Shown one piece after another: positions 34,787 through 44,800 of a DNA stretch of 64,000 nucleotides (positions within the stretch are counted from its first letter, which is position 1; each line of letters opens with the position of its first letter). The stretch is from HGM04593 sp045634305. GTDB lineage: Bacteria; Bacteroidota; Bacteroidia; Bacteroidales; Bacteroidaceae. The translations under genes were made by a program, and so were the position numbers. The notes below the pieces were generated by a model that saw nothing but the letters and a program-made list of their open reading frames with translations, searched no databases and had not been told where the DNA came from. Where the stretch lies: the NCBI GenBank assembly GCA_045634305.1, contig JAZQZZ010000048.1:62001-126000 (forward strand). Direction: 5' to 3'.

Positions 34787-36124
34787 TTATACCTTTTTAG
34801 GCAGGAACTTGTTGAGCAATATGCAACCGACTATTGCCGAAATCAACGAGCCGCAAAGGATACCTAACTTTGCCTCTGCCAACAGAGTGGTTCCGCTGCC
34901 GAGCGCTGCATATGAGAGGTCTGCAATGAATATCGATACAGTGAGTCCGATACCGCATAGCATGCACACCGATGCGAATGATTTCCAATCGGCTCCATGT
35001 GGCAATTGTACAAAACCCAATTTGATAGCAATCCATGAGAATGAGAATACACCAATGAACTTTCCTGCAACAAGGCCTATGATTACTGACAGGCCAATGC
35101 CGCCAAAGATGCTTCCGATGCTCATTGCCGACAAGTCGATACCGATGTTGGCAAGGGCAAAGAGTGGGATTATGAAATAGCCGATAATGTTGTGCAGGCT
35201 ATCTTCGAACTCCTGTAGCGGGCTGATGAGCTTGTCGGCAGCCGATTCAATGCTCTTGAGTTTGTGTATCTCATCGTGGGTGAGAATTGCCGTGTGGTGC
35301 TTGCCCATGACATGCACCTCTTTGAATCCGCTGATATTCTCCTTGATGCGCTCAATGTAGCGTACGGCGCCTTTGCGCAATGAGCCTGGCACGCAGAATG
35401 CTACAATTACACCGGCAATGGTTGCGTGTATACCGGAATTCAACATGAAGTACCAAAGCACCAGTCCAGTGACAAGGTAGAAATTCTTGGACATTATCTT
35501 CCTGTGGTTGGCAATGATGAGAACTGCAATGCACGCACCGGCAAGCAACAGAAAGTTGAAGTCAATGGTCGATGAATAGAAAAGTGCAATGACAATTATA
35601 CCACCGAGGTCGTCGGCAACGGCCAGTGCCGCAAGGAAAATCTTCAGGCCTATGGGTACTCTCTTGTCAAAGATTGAGAGCACGCCAAGCGAGAATGCAA
35701 TGTCGGTTGCCATTGGAATTGCCACACCGCGCAACATGTCGGGGTCGCCGGGGCATGTGAACCAAAAGAGAAGCACCGGAATGAGCATGCCGCCACAGGC
35801 GCCAATGATTGGCAACATTGCCTTCTTTGCCGATGAAAGCTCACCCACAAGTATCTCGCGCTTTATCTCAAGACCCACCGAAAGAAAGAAGATTGCCATC
35901 AAAAAGTCATTGATAACCTGAATGAGAGTCATCGGGTGCCCGTTGTGGCTGAACAGGTTGAATTGCCCAATAGAAAGACTCACTTCCTGATTCCAGAAAG
36001 CGAAAAATTCATCCTTGAATGGTGTGTTTGCAAGGATAAGAGCAAGAATGGCGCACGCTATGAGAACAACACTGCTGTTCACATACTTCTTCACCATGCT
36101 CTTGAAACTGTAGTTGTGTGTCAT
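34787..36124 (-). CDS. nhaA: Na+/H+ antiporter NhaA
   Basis: A 445-residue inner-membrane antiporter with about 12 membrane helices. NhaA exports Na+ or Li+ in exchange for protons. Family segments include NDFLMAIFFLSVGLEIKREIL, here near residue 70, and MATDIAFSLGVLS and AVADDLGGIIVIA, which carry the transport aspartates. A soluble loop near residues 260-300 (KEVHVMGKHHTAILTHDEIH) makes it longer than the E. coli protein (388 residues). A perfect -7 box lies upstream at 36175-36168. Confidence 0.95.
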   Translation of the reverse strand: MTHNYSFKSMVKKYVNSSVVLIACAILALILANTPFKDEFFAFWNQEVSLSIGQFNLFSHNGHPMTLIQVINDFLMAIFFLSVGLEIKREILVGELSSAKKAMLPIIGACGGMLIPVLLFWFTCPGDPDMLRGVAIPMATDIAFSLGVLSIFDKRVPIGLKIFLAALAVADDLGGIIVIALFYSSTIDFNFLLLAGACIAVLIIANHRKIMSKNFYLVTGLVLWYFMLNSGIHATIAGVIVAFCVPGSLRKGAVRYIERIKENISGFKEVHVMGKHHTAILTHDEIHKLKSIESAADKLISPLQEFEDSLHNIIGYFIIPLFALANIGIDLSAMSIGSIFGGIGLSVIIGLVAGKFIGVFSFSWIAIKLGFVQLPHGADWKSFASVCMLCGIGLTVSIFIADLSYAALGSGTTLLAEAKLGILCGSLISAIVGCILLNKFLPKKV

Positions 36125-36167
36125 ATGTGTATATTATCGTAATTTTATGCTTTTATTTTTCCGGCTG

Positions 36168-36175
36168 CAAAAGTA
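36168..36175 (-). promoter_or_regulatory. -7 box of nhaA
   Basis: TACTTTTG on the minus strand is a perfect TAnnTTTG box, 43 bases before the nhaA start. No strong -33 box is present. The remainder up to the regulator stop at 36310 contains two GTTGCG repeats but no clear terminator. Confidence 0.5.
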
Positions 36176-36309
36176 CCCCCTTTTTTATTGTTAAAGCCTT
36201 ACTTTTTATTGGTAATTACGATTATATTGATAGAAATTTCCGATAAATTGCGAATCTGTTTCCTATGCAATGCGTTGCGTTTGTGTTGCGATTTTTGGAA
36301 ATGGCTGTT

Positions 36310-38040
36310 TTATCTCTTCAATTCCTGCATCTCATTCATGTTCATTATTTGTTCAATCTTCTTTATTCTTACCCACACGGTCTGTCGTGGATAATCGGTC
36401 AAGTTTACAATTTGTGGTCCTGTGAGTCCAATCTTCATAAGATAGCACACGCGCAACATTGGTTCACTTATTTTTTTGAACTTTGCCTGCACCTCGTACG
36501 TGAACTCCGGGTACAGCCTGTCTATTGCCCCAAGCAGCTCTTTCCATTCATCATCGTTAAGGTGGTATTTCCCTTTTGATGTCTTTTTGACTTTCTCAAT
36601 TATATCGCCGGCATTTTTGGCAATGTCATTCATCAGCATCAGTTTTGTAAGTTCGCGGTTCTGCGCAACAAGTAGCTTGAAATCCTCCTCGGCACCTTGC
36701 AACTGCTTGGCAAGCTTTGAATTGGTGATGTTTAAGGCCTCCAGTTCTCGGGTCTTTTGTTCAATTTCCCTTTTCTCCTTTGCTATCTCAATATCCTTTT
36801 CGGCAGCCAAAGTCTTTGCCTGCTTAATATTCTCTTCCTTGCTCAAAATAACATTGAGTAACTGTTTCTTGCGCCAAAAATGAAACACGGCACCGCCAAG
36901 CAACAGTATGATGGAAACTAAAATCACCATCATCGAGTTATACCTAACCTTGGCTGCCTTTTGCATCAACTGTGCCTCCTCTTCCTTGTCACGTCTGTAT
37001 TGGAAAAAGTTCTTTGCATTTGTTGTGTGCTCAAGGTTTATTTTGTCTATTACAGCCTCATTTGCGTTTATAAACTTAATGGCATAATCGGCCGCTTTTT
37101 CATAATCGCCTTTTTGGGCATAGTACCTTGTAAGCCAACGTGCAGCATTATATTGGGGTTCAGGTCTGCTATCAAGCTCATATTGTCTTTTAAATACAGT
37201 TGCTGCGCTATCTACTGAGATAAATGTTTCATAATATACTGCAAGGTTAGTAGCGTAATTTCGTGGCAGTTCTCCTTTTTTTAGTAAACCTAACAGTTTA
37301 TGGCATTGTATAGCACTCTCTTTTTGTCCGTATTTTGCGTAATAGAACATTGCTATAGAGACTATATCTGCATTCTTTTTGTAAATACCTTTTCTTATAA
37401 TTGTATTTATAGCTTTGTTACAATAAAGCGTTGTGTTTGCAGTATCACTTACTTTAAAGTGTGCAGTTGCTACATTCATATATGTTCTTTCGTTTACCGT
37501 ACCATTCTTTTCTGCTATCTGAAGTTGTCTAAGTGCGATATCTAAAGCCTCTGTATAGTTGAGCTGCATTCCATACAAATAACTTAATTGAGAATATGCA
37601 TTTTCCCATAATTCATTGTCTTTATGGGAGTGCGTCTCGGCAATCTCTGCTGATTTTAGGAATTTAGTTACGGCATTGGGGTAATCATTAAGGTCACGAT
37701 ACACACTGCCCATGTAGTAATAGGCTTCTTGCTTCTCAATGTCTGTGCCCCTCTTTTCAAAGAAACGGCACACAGCCTTTATGGTGTCAACAGATGTGTG
37801 CGTGATATATGCTTTGTCACGCAGTCTTATCTCGAGCAAGGCTAATTTATTTCGCATATATTCAGTTTCGTTGTCAAACAGTGGCTTTATAGAATCGAGT
37901 CTTTGCATTGCAACTTGTGGTAATGTATCACCCATTGCCTTTATGTCGTCCAATTGCTTTAAAAGTTCTTCGTTTTCTTGCTTGCTGCACGATGCAAAAA
38001 ATAGTGATGAAAACAGCAAAATGTGTATAAAATATTTCAT
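36310..38040 (-). CDS. membrane-anchored TPR regulator with a C-terminal LuxR-like HTH
   Basis: A 576-residue protein of a Bacteroidota-specific regulator type. Residues 1-18 form a lipoprotein-like signal (LLFSSLFFASC). Residues about 20-345 are TPR-like helices predicted to lie in the periplasm. One membrane helix is at about 365-387 (MMVILVSIILLLGGAVFHFW). A coiled coil follows (KDIEIAKEKREIEQKTRELE), and the C-terminal ~75 residues have a helix-turn-helix: RVCYLMKIGLTGPQIVNLTD, then RQTVWVRIKKIEQI. It would sense something outside the membrane and bind DNA inside. A lipoprotein signal on a protein with a later membrane helix is unusual. It is divergent from two small lipoprotein genes, which are candidate targets. 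Confidence 0.82.
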   Translation of the reverse strand: MKYFIHILLFSSLFFASCSKQENEELLKQLDDIKAMGDTLPQVAMQRLDSIKPLFDNETEYMRNKLALLEIRLRDKAYITHTSVDTIKAVCRFFEKRGTDIEKQEAYYYMGSVYRDLNDYPNAVTKFLKSAEIAETHSHKDNELWENAYSQLSYLYGMQLNYTEALDIALRQLQIAEKNGTVNERTYMNVATAHFKVSDTANTTLYCNKAINTIIRKGIYKKNADIVSIAMFYYAKYGQKESAIQCHKLLGLLKKGELPRNYATNLAVYYETFISVDSAATVFKRQYELDSRPEPQYNAARWLTRYYAQKGDYEKAADYAIKFINANEAVIDKINLEHTTNAKNFFQYRRDKEEEAQLMQKAAKVRYNSMMVILVSIILLLGGAVFHFWRKKQLLNVILSKEENIKQAKTLAAEKDIEIAKEKREIEQKTRELEALNITNSKLAKQLQGAEEDFKLLVAQNRELTKLMLMNDIAKNAGDIIEKVKKTSKGKYHLNDDEWKELLGAIDRLYPEFTYEVQAKFKKISEPMLRVCYLMKIGLTGPQIVNLTDYPRQTVWVRIKKIEQIMNMNEMQELKR

Positions 38041-38223
38041 AGTAGTTTGGTCTGTTCTTTGTTCAATGCTAAAATAATGTAAAAAAACGAGTAGTGTGGC
38101 AATGTTTTGTCTAATCTTGTCTATATTGCCAAAGAAACGTTGTTTTGCAATTTACTCCGGCTGTTCATAATGCGTTGTAAATAAATGAAATAAAAATTCG
38201 GGGTAAAATTTTTATTAAAGTTA

Positions 38224-38239
38224 GACATGGTTGGACATG
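38224..38239 (+). promoter_or_regulatory. GACATG direct repeat, possible operator
   Basis: GACATG occurs at 38224-38229 and again at 38234-38239, ten bases apart and so on the same face of the helix. It ends 6 bases before the -33 box of the lipoprotein promoter. Binding by the divergent HTH regulator is inference. Confidence 0.4.
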
Positions 38240-38245
38240 ATTTTC

Positions 38246-38277
38246 TTTGCATGTACATAATATTGTTTCTACTTTTG
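38246..38277 (+). promoter_or_regulatory. promoter of the small lipoprotein pair
   Basis: TTTG at 38246-38249 and TACTTTTG at 38270-38277 are spaced by 20 bases, a consensus Bacteroidota promoter. The start codon is 23 bases further on. Confidence 0.75.
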
Positions 38278-38300
38278 CATAAACCAAAACAAAAATATCT

Positions 38301-38708
38301 ATGAGGAAGTATTTGATTAAAACTGTATTATGCGCTTTGTCTTTGCTGCTGTTTGTTTCTTGCATTGGTGCATGGGTAAAGCAGGTGAATTTTGGTTTCC
38401 CCGAGACTATAACTTTTGCCAAAGAAGGTGGTGAGAGAGTTTACAATGGTAATGACTCTTTTTCAAGTATAAGAGTATACAATCCCGAACCGACGGATAA
38501 TGACAATGACTTCTCATATGGGTATTGTGAAGAAACCGGTGTACATTATGAAGCGGATCGTTGGCTGAGGGTGGAATATGGAGGCATACTTGGAGATAGT
38601 TTTAAACTTTATGTAGAGCCAAACACAACCGGTAAACCACGTCAAATGAAATTGACTGTCGATGATATTTATGAGTTTCAAACAATTGATGTAAGACAAG
38701 AAGGTTGA
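38301..38708 (+). CDS. small lipoprotein, BACON-like (paralogue 1)
   Basis: A 135-residue protein with a lipoprotein signal ending LFVSC (Cys21). The mature part has beta-strand patterns, VNFGFPETITFAKEGGERVY, DRWLRVEY and EPNTTGKPRQMKLTV, and ends FQTIDVRQEG. The W, the N-x-T followed by R, and the final Q resemble a BACON or similar immunoglobulin-like fold. It is clearly paralogous to the next gene and has a consensus promoter. Function is unknown. It may be a surface or periplasmic binding protein. Confidence 0.75.
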   Translation: MRKYLIKTVLCALSLLLFVSCIGAWVKQVNFGFPETITFAKEGGERVYNGNDSFSSIRVYNPEPTDNDNDFSYGYCEETGVHYEADRWLRVEYGGILGDSFKLYVEPNTTGKPRQMKLTVDDIYEFQTIDVRQEG

Positions 38709-38725
38709 TAATAAAAAACTTAGCT

Positions 38726-39154
38726 ATGAAGAAAACATTGATTAAAACCTTATTATGTGGCTTTTTACTGTTTTTTGTCTCTTGTGACCTTGTCCCAATT
38801 GGCTCTATGGAACAAGAAGTGAATTTTGGTTATCCCGAGAGTGTGACATTTTCCAATGAGGGTGGCGTGAGAGTGTTTGGTGGTGATGATTTTCACCAAG
38901 CGATAATACTCAGTAACAAAGACCCGAAAACAAGAGAATATGGAGGATATAACGAGGTTGACAGTGTGGAGTATTATGTTTTTGATTGGTTGAAGGTTGA
39001 ATACAAGAAACCTATGCGTTATGCCAATGTTGACGCCAATGAGTTGAGGATTATTGCAGAGCCAAATACAACCGGTAGGTCGCGTGAATTGACGATTCAG
39101 GTATCACAACCTGATCTTTCTTTCCAAAGTATAAAAGTCAAGCAAGGGAAATAA
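38726..39154 (+). CDS. small lipoprotein, BACON-like (paralogue 2)
   Basis: A 142-residue protein from ATG at 38726. An upstream in-frame start at 38705 would overlap the previous stop and spoil the signal peptide. The lipoprotein signal ends LLFFVSC (Cys20). It repeats the plan of its neighbour: VNFGYPESVTFSNEGG, FDWLKVEY, AEPNTTGRSRELTIQV and FQSIKVKQGK. Tandem duplication 17 bases apart is evident. Function is unknown. A hairpin at 39181-39214 follows. Confidence 0.75.
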   Translation: MKKTLIKTLLCGFLLFFVSCDLVPIGSMEQEVNFGYPESVTFSNEGGVRVFGGDDFHQAIILSNKDPKTREYGGYNEVDSVEYYVFDWLKVEYKKPMRYANVDANELRIIAEPNTTGRSRELTIQVSQPDLSFQSIKVKQGK

Positions 39155-39180
39155 ATTCATGTAGCAGATATATAAACGTA

Positions 39181-39214
39181 ACAAGCCCCAAAGTCAAAAG
39201 ACCTTGGGGCTTGT
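39181..39214. terminator. bidirectional terminator
   Basis: ACAAGCCCCAAAGTC (39181-39195) pairs with GACCTTGGGGCTTGT (39200-39214) with one mismatch and an AAAA loop. It separates the plus-strand lipoprotein pair from the minus-strand C1 peptidase gene. The T runs on both sides are imperfect. Confidence 0.75.
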
Positions 39215-39235
39215 TAGTTATTATTCTTTATACAA

Positions 39236-40642
39236 TTACTCCTCGGGTGTGAACATGGGGTCCCAAGCGGGGAGCATGGTGGGTTTCTCGTCAAGAATCT
39301 TGAGAATGTTCTCGGGAACATATTTCTTGTCGACTACAAGGCGGAACATGTACTCATTGAACCACTCGTCGGTCATTATGAGTGTGCCGTTGAAGCCCGA
39401 TTGTGCGCCCCAACTGTTCTCAACCTGCCATTTCTTGGGGTTGCCGTCCTTGTCAAGGTCAACAGCCATCAATGTCATGGCATGCGATGAACCGCTGTCG
39501 AAGGTCATTATGCGCTCGCGCTTGTCCATGCCGAACTCAATGCCAAAGAGCTCCTCGTACTTGAAGTTGTTGAGGTCGAGTGTTCCGCGTTCCGAGTTCA
39601 GATACTTGCCCACGTCGCAAGAGAAGTACATCATTGTGCTGTCCTTGATTGATGCGATGGCCATGGCCTTGATTTCCTCGATGGGGAGGTTGATGTAGAG
39701 CCAGTTGTGTCCGGCGTAGAGGTGGCGGTCGTACTCAATCTCATAGCTCTTCCAGTATGGACGTGCAGGGTCGTTCATGAACATTACATAGTCGTCCTGC
39801 ATGTTTATGTTCACATACTTCTCGTAGAATGCCTTTGGAGTGTAGAGCTGTGGCTCCTCGCGGTACTTGCCGTTCGCGTCCTTTGGTGCCCACAAGAATT
39901 CTGTCGGGGGAACACCATATACATTGGCAAGCATCTTGTAAACGACCTTCAACTGCTCCTTCTTCATCTTCAGCAAATCTTTCTCCTTTGCTCCGTTCTC
40001 GCTTGCCTGGCGAAGTTCGATGGCGAACTCGCGCAGCTTGCGGGTGAGGATTGATGAGAATGCGCTTGTGTTGTCGCTGGTGTAGGTCTCCTTCATCACG
40101 CCCTTGGGCACAACACCATACTTTGCAACAAGGTCGGCAACGCCGGTGAATGTACCGCCATCACTGAGCGGATGCTTGAAGAGCCACTCCACGGTGCGGT
40201 CGTCAATGGGTTTCTTGCGTGTGTCGATGATGCCCTGCAGGAAGAGGTTCGACTTCTCCAGCTGGTCGAAGAAGAAGTTGTAAACCTGTGAGAACTCGAA
40301 CGCACCGAGGTTCTCGCTCGCAATCATCTTTGCGCGCATCACGTTAAGGCCGGTGAAGAGCCAGCAACGGCCCGATGACTTCTGGTTGGTGATGCCTTTT
40401 GATGGCACGCTGTGGCTGAAATAGGTGTCCAGCTCGTTGAGGTTCTCCTGGTTCAGTGCCAGCCCTTTGATGGGCTGTGAGAGCAGGATGTTCTGGAGTG
40501 CCTTCTCGGCTGTTGTGGGGTTGTAACTGTCGCTCAGTTCCTTGAGCATCTGTGAGTCGATGCCGCCGTTGTTCTGCGCCAGCGCGCTGCCCGACAGCAT
40601 GATGGCTGCTGCAATGCAACCCAATAGTCTTGTCTTTCTCAT
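39236..40642 (-). CDS. secreted C1 aminopeptidase C (bleomycin hydrolase-like)
   Basis: A 468-residue cysteine peptidase. ATG at 40642 is chosen because MRKTRLLGCIAAAIMLSGSA is a signal peptide; the frame is open to 40711, but that part covers the promoter. The catalytic Cys is in KSSGRCWLFTGLNVMR. The His is in SGSSHAMTLMAVDLDKDG and the Asn in QVENSWGAQSG. PepC/bleomycin hydrolases form hexameric rings that trim peptides. Cytosolic forms are usual, and the signal peptide implies export, as in other Bacteroidales. It is monocistronic. Confidence 0.93.
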   Translation of the reverse strand: MRKTRLLGCIAAAIMLSGSALAQNNGGIDSQMLKELSDSYNPTTAEKALQNILLSQPIKGLALNQENLNELDTYFSHSVPSKGITNQKSSGRCWLFTGLNVMRAKMIASENLGAFEFSQVYNFFFDQLEKSNLFLQGIIDTRKKPIDDRTVEWLFKHPLSDGGTFTGVADLVAKYGVVPKGVMKETYTSDNTSAFSSILTRKLREFAIELRQASENGAKEKDLLKMKKEQLKVVYKMLANVYGVPPTEFLWAPKDANGKYREEPQLYTPKAFYEKYVNINMQDDYVMFMNDPARPYWKSYEIEYDRHLYAGHNWLYINLPIEEIKAMAIASIKDSTMMYFSCDVGKYLNSERGTLDLNNFKYEELFGIEFGMDKRERIMTFDSGSSHAMTLMAVDLDKDGNPKKWQVENSWGAQSGFNGTLIMTDEWFNEYMFRLVVDKKYVPENILKILDEKPTMLPAWDPMFTPEE

Positions 40643-40710
40643 GATATTGTAATTTGTAGTTCTTATACCTTGCGTTATAAATGATCTGTTCTTGTGCGGC
40701 GAATACATCA

Positions 40711-40742
40711 CAAAAATACTAAAATCCGTTCAATCAAACAAA
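40711..40742 (-). promoter_or_regulatory. promoter of the C1 aminopeptidase gene
   Basis: On the minus strand TTTG (40742-40739) and TATTTTTG (40718-40711) are spaced by 20 bases. The leader is about 60 bases. Confidence 0.65.
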
Positions 40743-40772
40743 TTGCTGTTGTGTGAATCTGATGGAAACATC

Positions 40773-40803
40773 TTTGCCATGAGGTGGAAATGTGCTAATT
40801 TTG
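40773..40803 (+). promoter_or_regulatory. promoter of the acyltransferase gene
   Basis: TTTG at 40773-40776 and TAATTTTG at 40796-40803 are spaced by 19 bases. The start codon is 62 bases after the -7 box. The promoter is back to back with that of the C1 peptidase gene. Confidence 0.7.
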
Positions 40804-40865
40804 CATCGGCAAAACAGTTCCCCTGTTTCATATAGGGGGTATTAACAGAACACACGCACAAAATA

Positions 40866-41855
40866 ATGAAACGGCTATTGTATGAGGTGTCGGTAATCCG
40901 TCCTATTGTAATAATTCTTCTGCTCTTTATGCATTGCTTTACTCCTTATCAGGGAGCATGGCCGGAATTTGAGGGGTTTGCTCCCAGCAGGTTCTATTTC
41001 TGGATGGCAAAATTCATTACCGGTTTCAGAATAGAAACCATAGCTTTGGTGGCAGGATATGTCTTCTCGTATCAGTGCCGCACTCTTGGCCGGGAGTATA
41101 AATTCCTTCCTTTCGTGAAAAAGAAAGCGTTGAGATTGTTGCTTCCTTGTTATGTCTTTGGTGTTGTCTACTATGCGATTTTCATCAGTGACGGAACGCT
41201 CGATATAATGGATTGCATTACTTCTGTCTTTAAGGGTGCCGGGCATTTGTGGTTCCTGCCGATGCTCTTTCTCTGTTTTGTGACAGTTTGGCTGTTGGAC
41301 AGATACAAGCCTAATGAACTAATGACGTTCGTTTGCCTTTCGCTTCTTTCAATGGTGCCTACGCCTGAAATATTCGCTAAAGGGCTGGCGCGTTATTTCC
41401 ACTTTGCGTTGTATGTATATGCCGGCTATCTGTTATGGATATACAGGAAGCCGATATTGAAACGGCTCATGAACCCCTTGTGTATAATATCACTGGTGGT
41501 GATATATTCCTTGTTGGTATATTGTCATGAGTGCGTCGGCGATATATTCGTAAAAGCTGTGATAGAGTATGCCATGAACATGACCGGTATACTTTCACTG
41601 TATCTTACTGTATCTTCATTTACCGCAAAACCGGGGTTTGAACTCTCTCCGGCTGTTATAAGTATGAGCTCGCAATGCTATGGCTTGTATGTGTTTCACC
41701 AGTTCATATTGTATTACCTGTATTACAGGACTTCGTTCACTGCCGGTTTGGGATATTTTACGCCTTGGTTGGCGTTTGTGGTCACTTTGTCACTTTCGTG
41801 GTTGGCGACAAAGCTTTTCATGAGATACAGGGTAGGCCGTTTTCTTATAGGTTAA
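40866..41855 (+). CDS. acyltransferase family 3 membrane protein
   Basis: A 329-residue polytopic membrane protein with about ten hydrophobic helices. The start (VIRPIVIILLLFMHCFTPY) resembles the R-x-x-A-x-x-x-V-x-x-x-H segment of acyltransferase-3 (OafA-like) proteins, with the conserved His present. GAGHLWFLPMLFLCF is the H-x-W-F-L/Y motif of the family. Such proteins acylate surface sugars or glycans from the cytoplasmic side. The acceptor is unknown and there are no glycan genes nearby. It converges on mfd with 9 bases between and no clear terminator. Confidence 0.85.
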   Translation: MKRLLYEVSVIRPIVIILLLFMHCFTPYQGAWPEFEGFAPSRFYFWMAKFITGFRIETIALVAGYVFSYQCRTLGREYKFLPFVKKKALRLLLPCYVFGVVYYAIFISDGTLDIMDCITSVFKGAGHLWFLPMLFLCFVTVWLLDRYKPNELMTFVCLSLLSMVPTPEIFAKGLARYFHFALYVYAGYLLWIYRKPILKRLMNPLCIISLVVIYSLLVYCHECVGDIFVKAVIEYAMNMTGILSLYLTVSSFTAKPGFELSPAVISMSSQCYGLYVFHQFILYYLYYRTSFTAGLGYFTPWLAFVVTLSLSWLATKLFMRYRVGRFLIG

Positions 41856-41864
41856 GCTATTTTT

Positions 41865-44800
41865 TCATTCTTCTTTTGGGGTGTTCGTGCATATTGAACA
41901 GTGGCGCTGCACCTCTTCAATGAAAGCCAGTGCCGTCTCTACATTTTTCACGTTTTCAACGGTGATTATGCAACGTCCGTCGCCCTCGCGCACCTTGCAC
42001 TTGAACTGGCTGGCAGGGATGTAACTCATTATGCCGCCGAAGAGCTCGCCTGTGTAGTAGCGCTCGTTGCGGGTGTCGACAAGGAACAGGTTCATTCTGC
42101 CTCCTTTCAGGTAGATTTTTTCAATGCCTAGCTTTTGTGCCTTATGGCGCATGGAGACAACCCTGATGAGTTCCTCGCCCTCTTTGGGTATGGCGCCGAA
42201 ACGGTCCTTCATCCTTGCCCTGAATGCTTCAATGTCGCGGCTGTCGGTAAGGGAGTCGAGTTCGCGGTACAAAAGTATACGTTCGTTGCTGTCGGGGACA
42301 TAAAGAGCCGGGAACAGCAGTTCAAGGTCACTCTCCACGAAACACTCCTTTACGTAGCTGTCGGCGGCGGTTTCGCTCTCCTCCTGCATGAGGATGTCGG
42401 CAAACTCATCTTCTTTGAGCTCCTGTACGGCTTCGGCAAGAATTTTCTGGTATGTCTCGTAGCCCAGGTCGGCAATGAAACCGCTCTGTTCGGCGCCCAG
42501 GAGGTTGCCTGCACCGCGTATGTCAAGGTCCTGCATGGCTATGCTCATTCCGCTGCCCAACTCGCTGAAGCTCTCGATGGCTTCCAAGCGGCGGCGTGCA
42601 TCGGTGCTCAGGCTCTCGCGTGGCGGGGTGAGCATATAGCAGAACGCCTTGCGCTTGCCGCGGCCCACGCGGCCGCGCATCTGGTGCAGGTCGCTGAGAC
42701 CAAAGTTCTGCGCCTGGTTTATGATGATGGTGTTTACATTTGGTATGTCTATGCCATTCTCCACAATTGATGTTGCAATGAGCACATCATGGTCGTGGTT
42801 GATGAATTCATAGAGGCGCTTTTCAAGTTCGGCCGGTTCCATCTGTCCGTGACCTATGCAGACACGTGCGTCGGGAATGTGACGCCTTATCATATTGGCG
42901 AGCTCTTCCATGCCCGATATTCTGTTGGTGATAAAGAAGACCTGTCCGTTACGGCTCAACTCAAAGTTTATGGCTTCCTTTATTACCTCGGCATCGAAAT
43001 TGTGTATCTCGGTGTGGATGGGGTAGCGGTTAGGTGGCGGTGTCTGTATGATGGAGAGGTCGCGTGCTCCCATGATGGAGAACTGCAGGGTGCGCGGGAT
43101 TGGGGTGGCTGTCATGGTGAGTGTGTCTACATTCACCTTGAACTGGCGTAATTTCTCCTTGACGGCAACGCCGAACTTCTGCTCCTCGTCGATGATGAGC
43201 AATCCCAAGTCTTTGAACTTGACCTCTTTGCTTGTGAGCTTGTGTGTACCTATGACAATGTCCACCTTGCCCTCCTTTATCTCCTCGAGCACCTTCTTGG
43301 TGGTCGATGCGTTGCGGGCGCGGCTCAGGTATTGCACATTGCATGGGAAATCCTTTAGTCGCTCCTTGAAGGTGAGGTAATGCTGGTAGGCCAGCACGGT
43401 GGTGGGCACTAGAACGGCTACCTGTTTGCCGTCGGTGGCAGCCTTGAAGGCGGCACGTATTGCTACCTCGGTCTTTCCAAAGCCTACATCGCCGCAGATG
43501 AGGCGGTCCATCGGACGCTTGCGCTCCATGTCCTGCTTCACTTCGTTGGTGGCCTTGAACTGGTCGGGGGTGTCCTCATATATGAAGCTTGCCTCGAGCT
43601 CGTTCTGCAGGTAGCTGTCGGGCGAGAAAGCAAAGCCCTCCTCCTTGTAACGCTGTGAGTAGAGCTTAATAAGGTCGCGTGCAATGTCCTTTATCTTGTT
43701 CTTGGTGCGTTCCTTCATCCGCTCCCATGCGCCGGTGCCAAGCTTGCTCACCTGTGGAGCGTCGCCCTCCTTGCCCCTGTACTTGGATATCTTGTGCAGG
43801 TTATGGATTGAAACAAAGACAACATCGTCGTTCTTGTATATGAGTTTGATGGCCTCCTGGGTGACTCCACCGTTGGGGATGCGCACCAATCCGCCGAACT
43901 TGCCTATTCCGTGGTCAATGTGCACTATGTAGTCGCCGATGCCGAACTCCTTGAGTTCCTTTAGAGTGAGTGCTGCCTTGCCGTTGCGTGCGCGCTCACT
44001 GCGCAGACGGAAGTTGTGGAAACGCCCGAATAACTGATGGTCGGTGAAAAGGGCGATTTTTAACGTGTTGTCGCAGAATCCTTCGTGTATGGTGTGCCCG
44101 ATTGGGGTGAACGGTATCTCGTCTCCGCGTTCCTCGAAAATGGTTTTCAGACGGTCGGCCTGGTGCAGGTCGTCGGTGAGGAGCATAAGCCTGTAACCCT
44201 CATTGAGCAGGCGCTTGAAGTTTTGGCTCACAAGGTCGAAGTCCTTGTGGAATAGCGGTTGCAGCGATGTGTCGAACTTGACTTTTGTGTTGTTCCCTGT
44301 GGATTGCGGGCGCAGCTCCCAATGTTTTGTATTCTTGGCATAGCGCTCAAGTTCGTCGCTTGTCATCAATTCGGGCATCTGCGGCAGTGTGTCGTCCGAC
44401 AGTTTTGCCTGCAGGGTGAACCCCTCATTGTTGAGTTTGTCAATGCATCCCTTGACAAAGGCAATGTCCTTTGTTACAATAATGGCATTCTTTGGCAGGA
44501 ATTCTGTTATTGCAACAGCCTGGCTGCCGCTGAGCTTGGGTACTATGGTTGCTTCGTCGGTGCGTTCCTTTGAAAGCTGGTCCTCGACGGTGAATGTGCG
44601 TATGCTCTCCACTTCGTCGCCGAAGAAATCTATGCGGTAGGGATATTCCGATGAAAAGGAGAAAATGTCGATGAGGCTGCCTCGCACGGCAAACTCTCCC
44701 GGTTCATATACGTAGGTTACCTCCTTGAATTTGAGTGTGGCAAGTCTTTTTTCTACCTCGTCGCGGCTGATACTGTCGCCTACTGCTATCGTGAGAGTCT

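Noticed and set aside
36260..36305. GTTGCG direct repeats after the TPR/HTH regulator gene
   Set aside because: Only two copies with imperfect spacing and no hairpin or T run. Not enough for a terminator or regulatory site.
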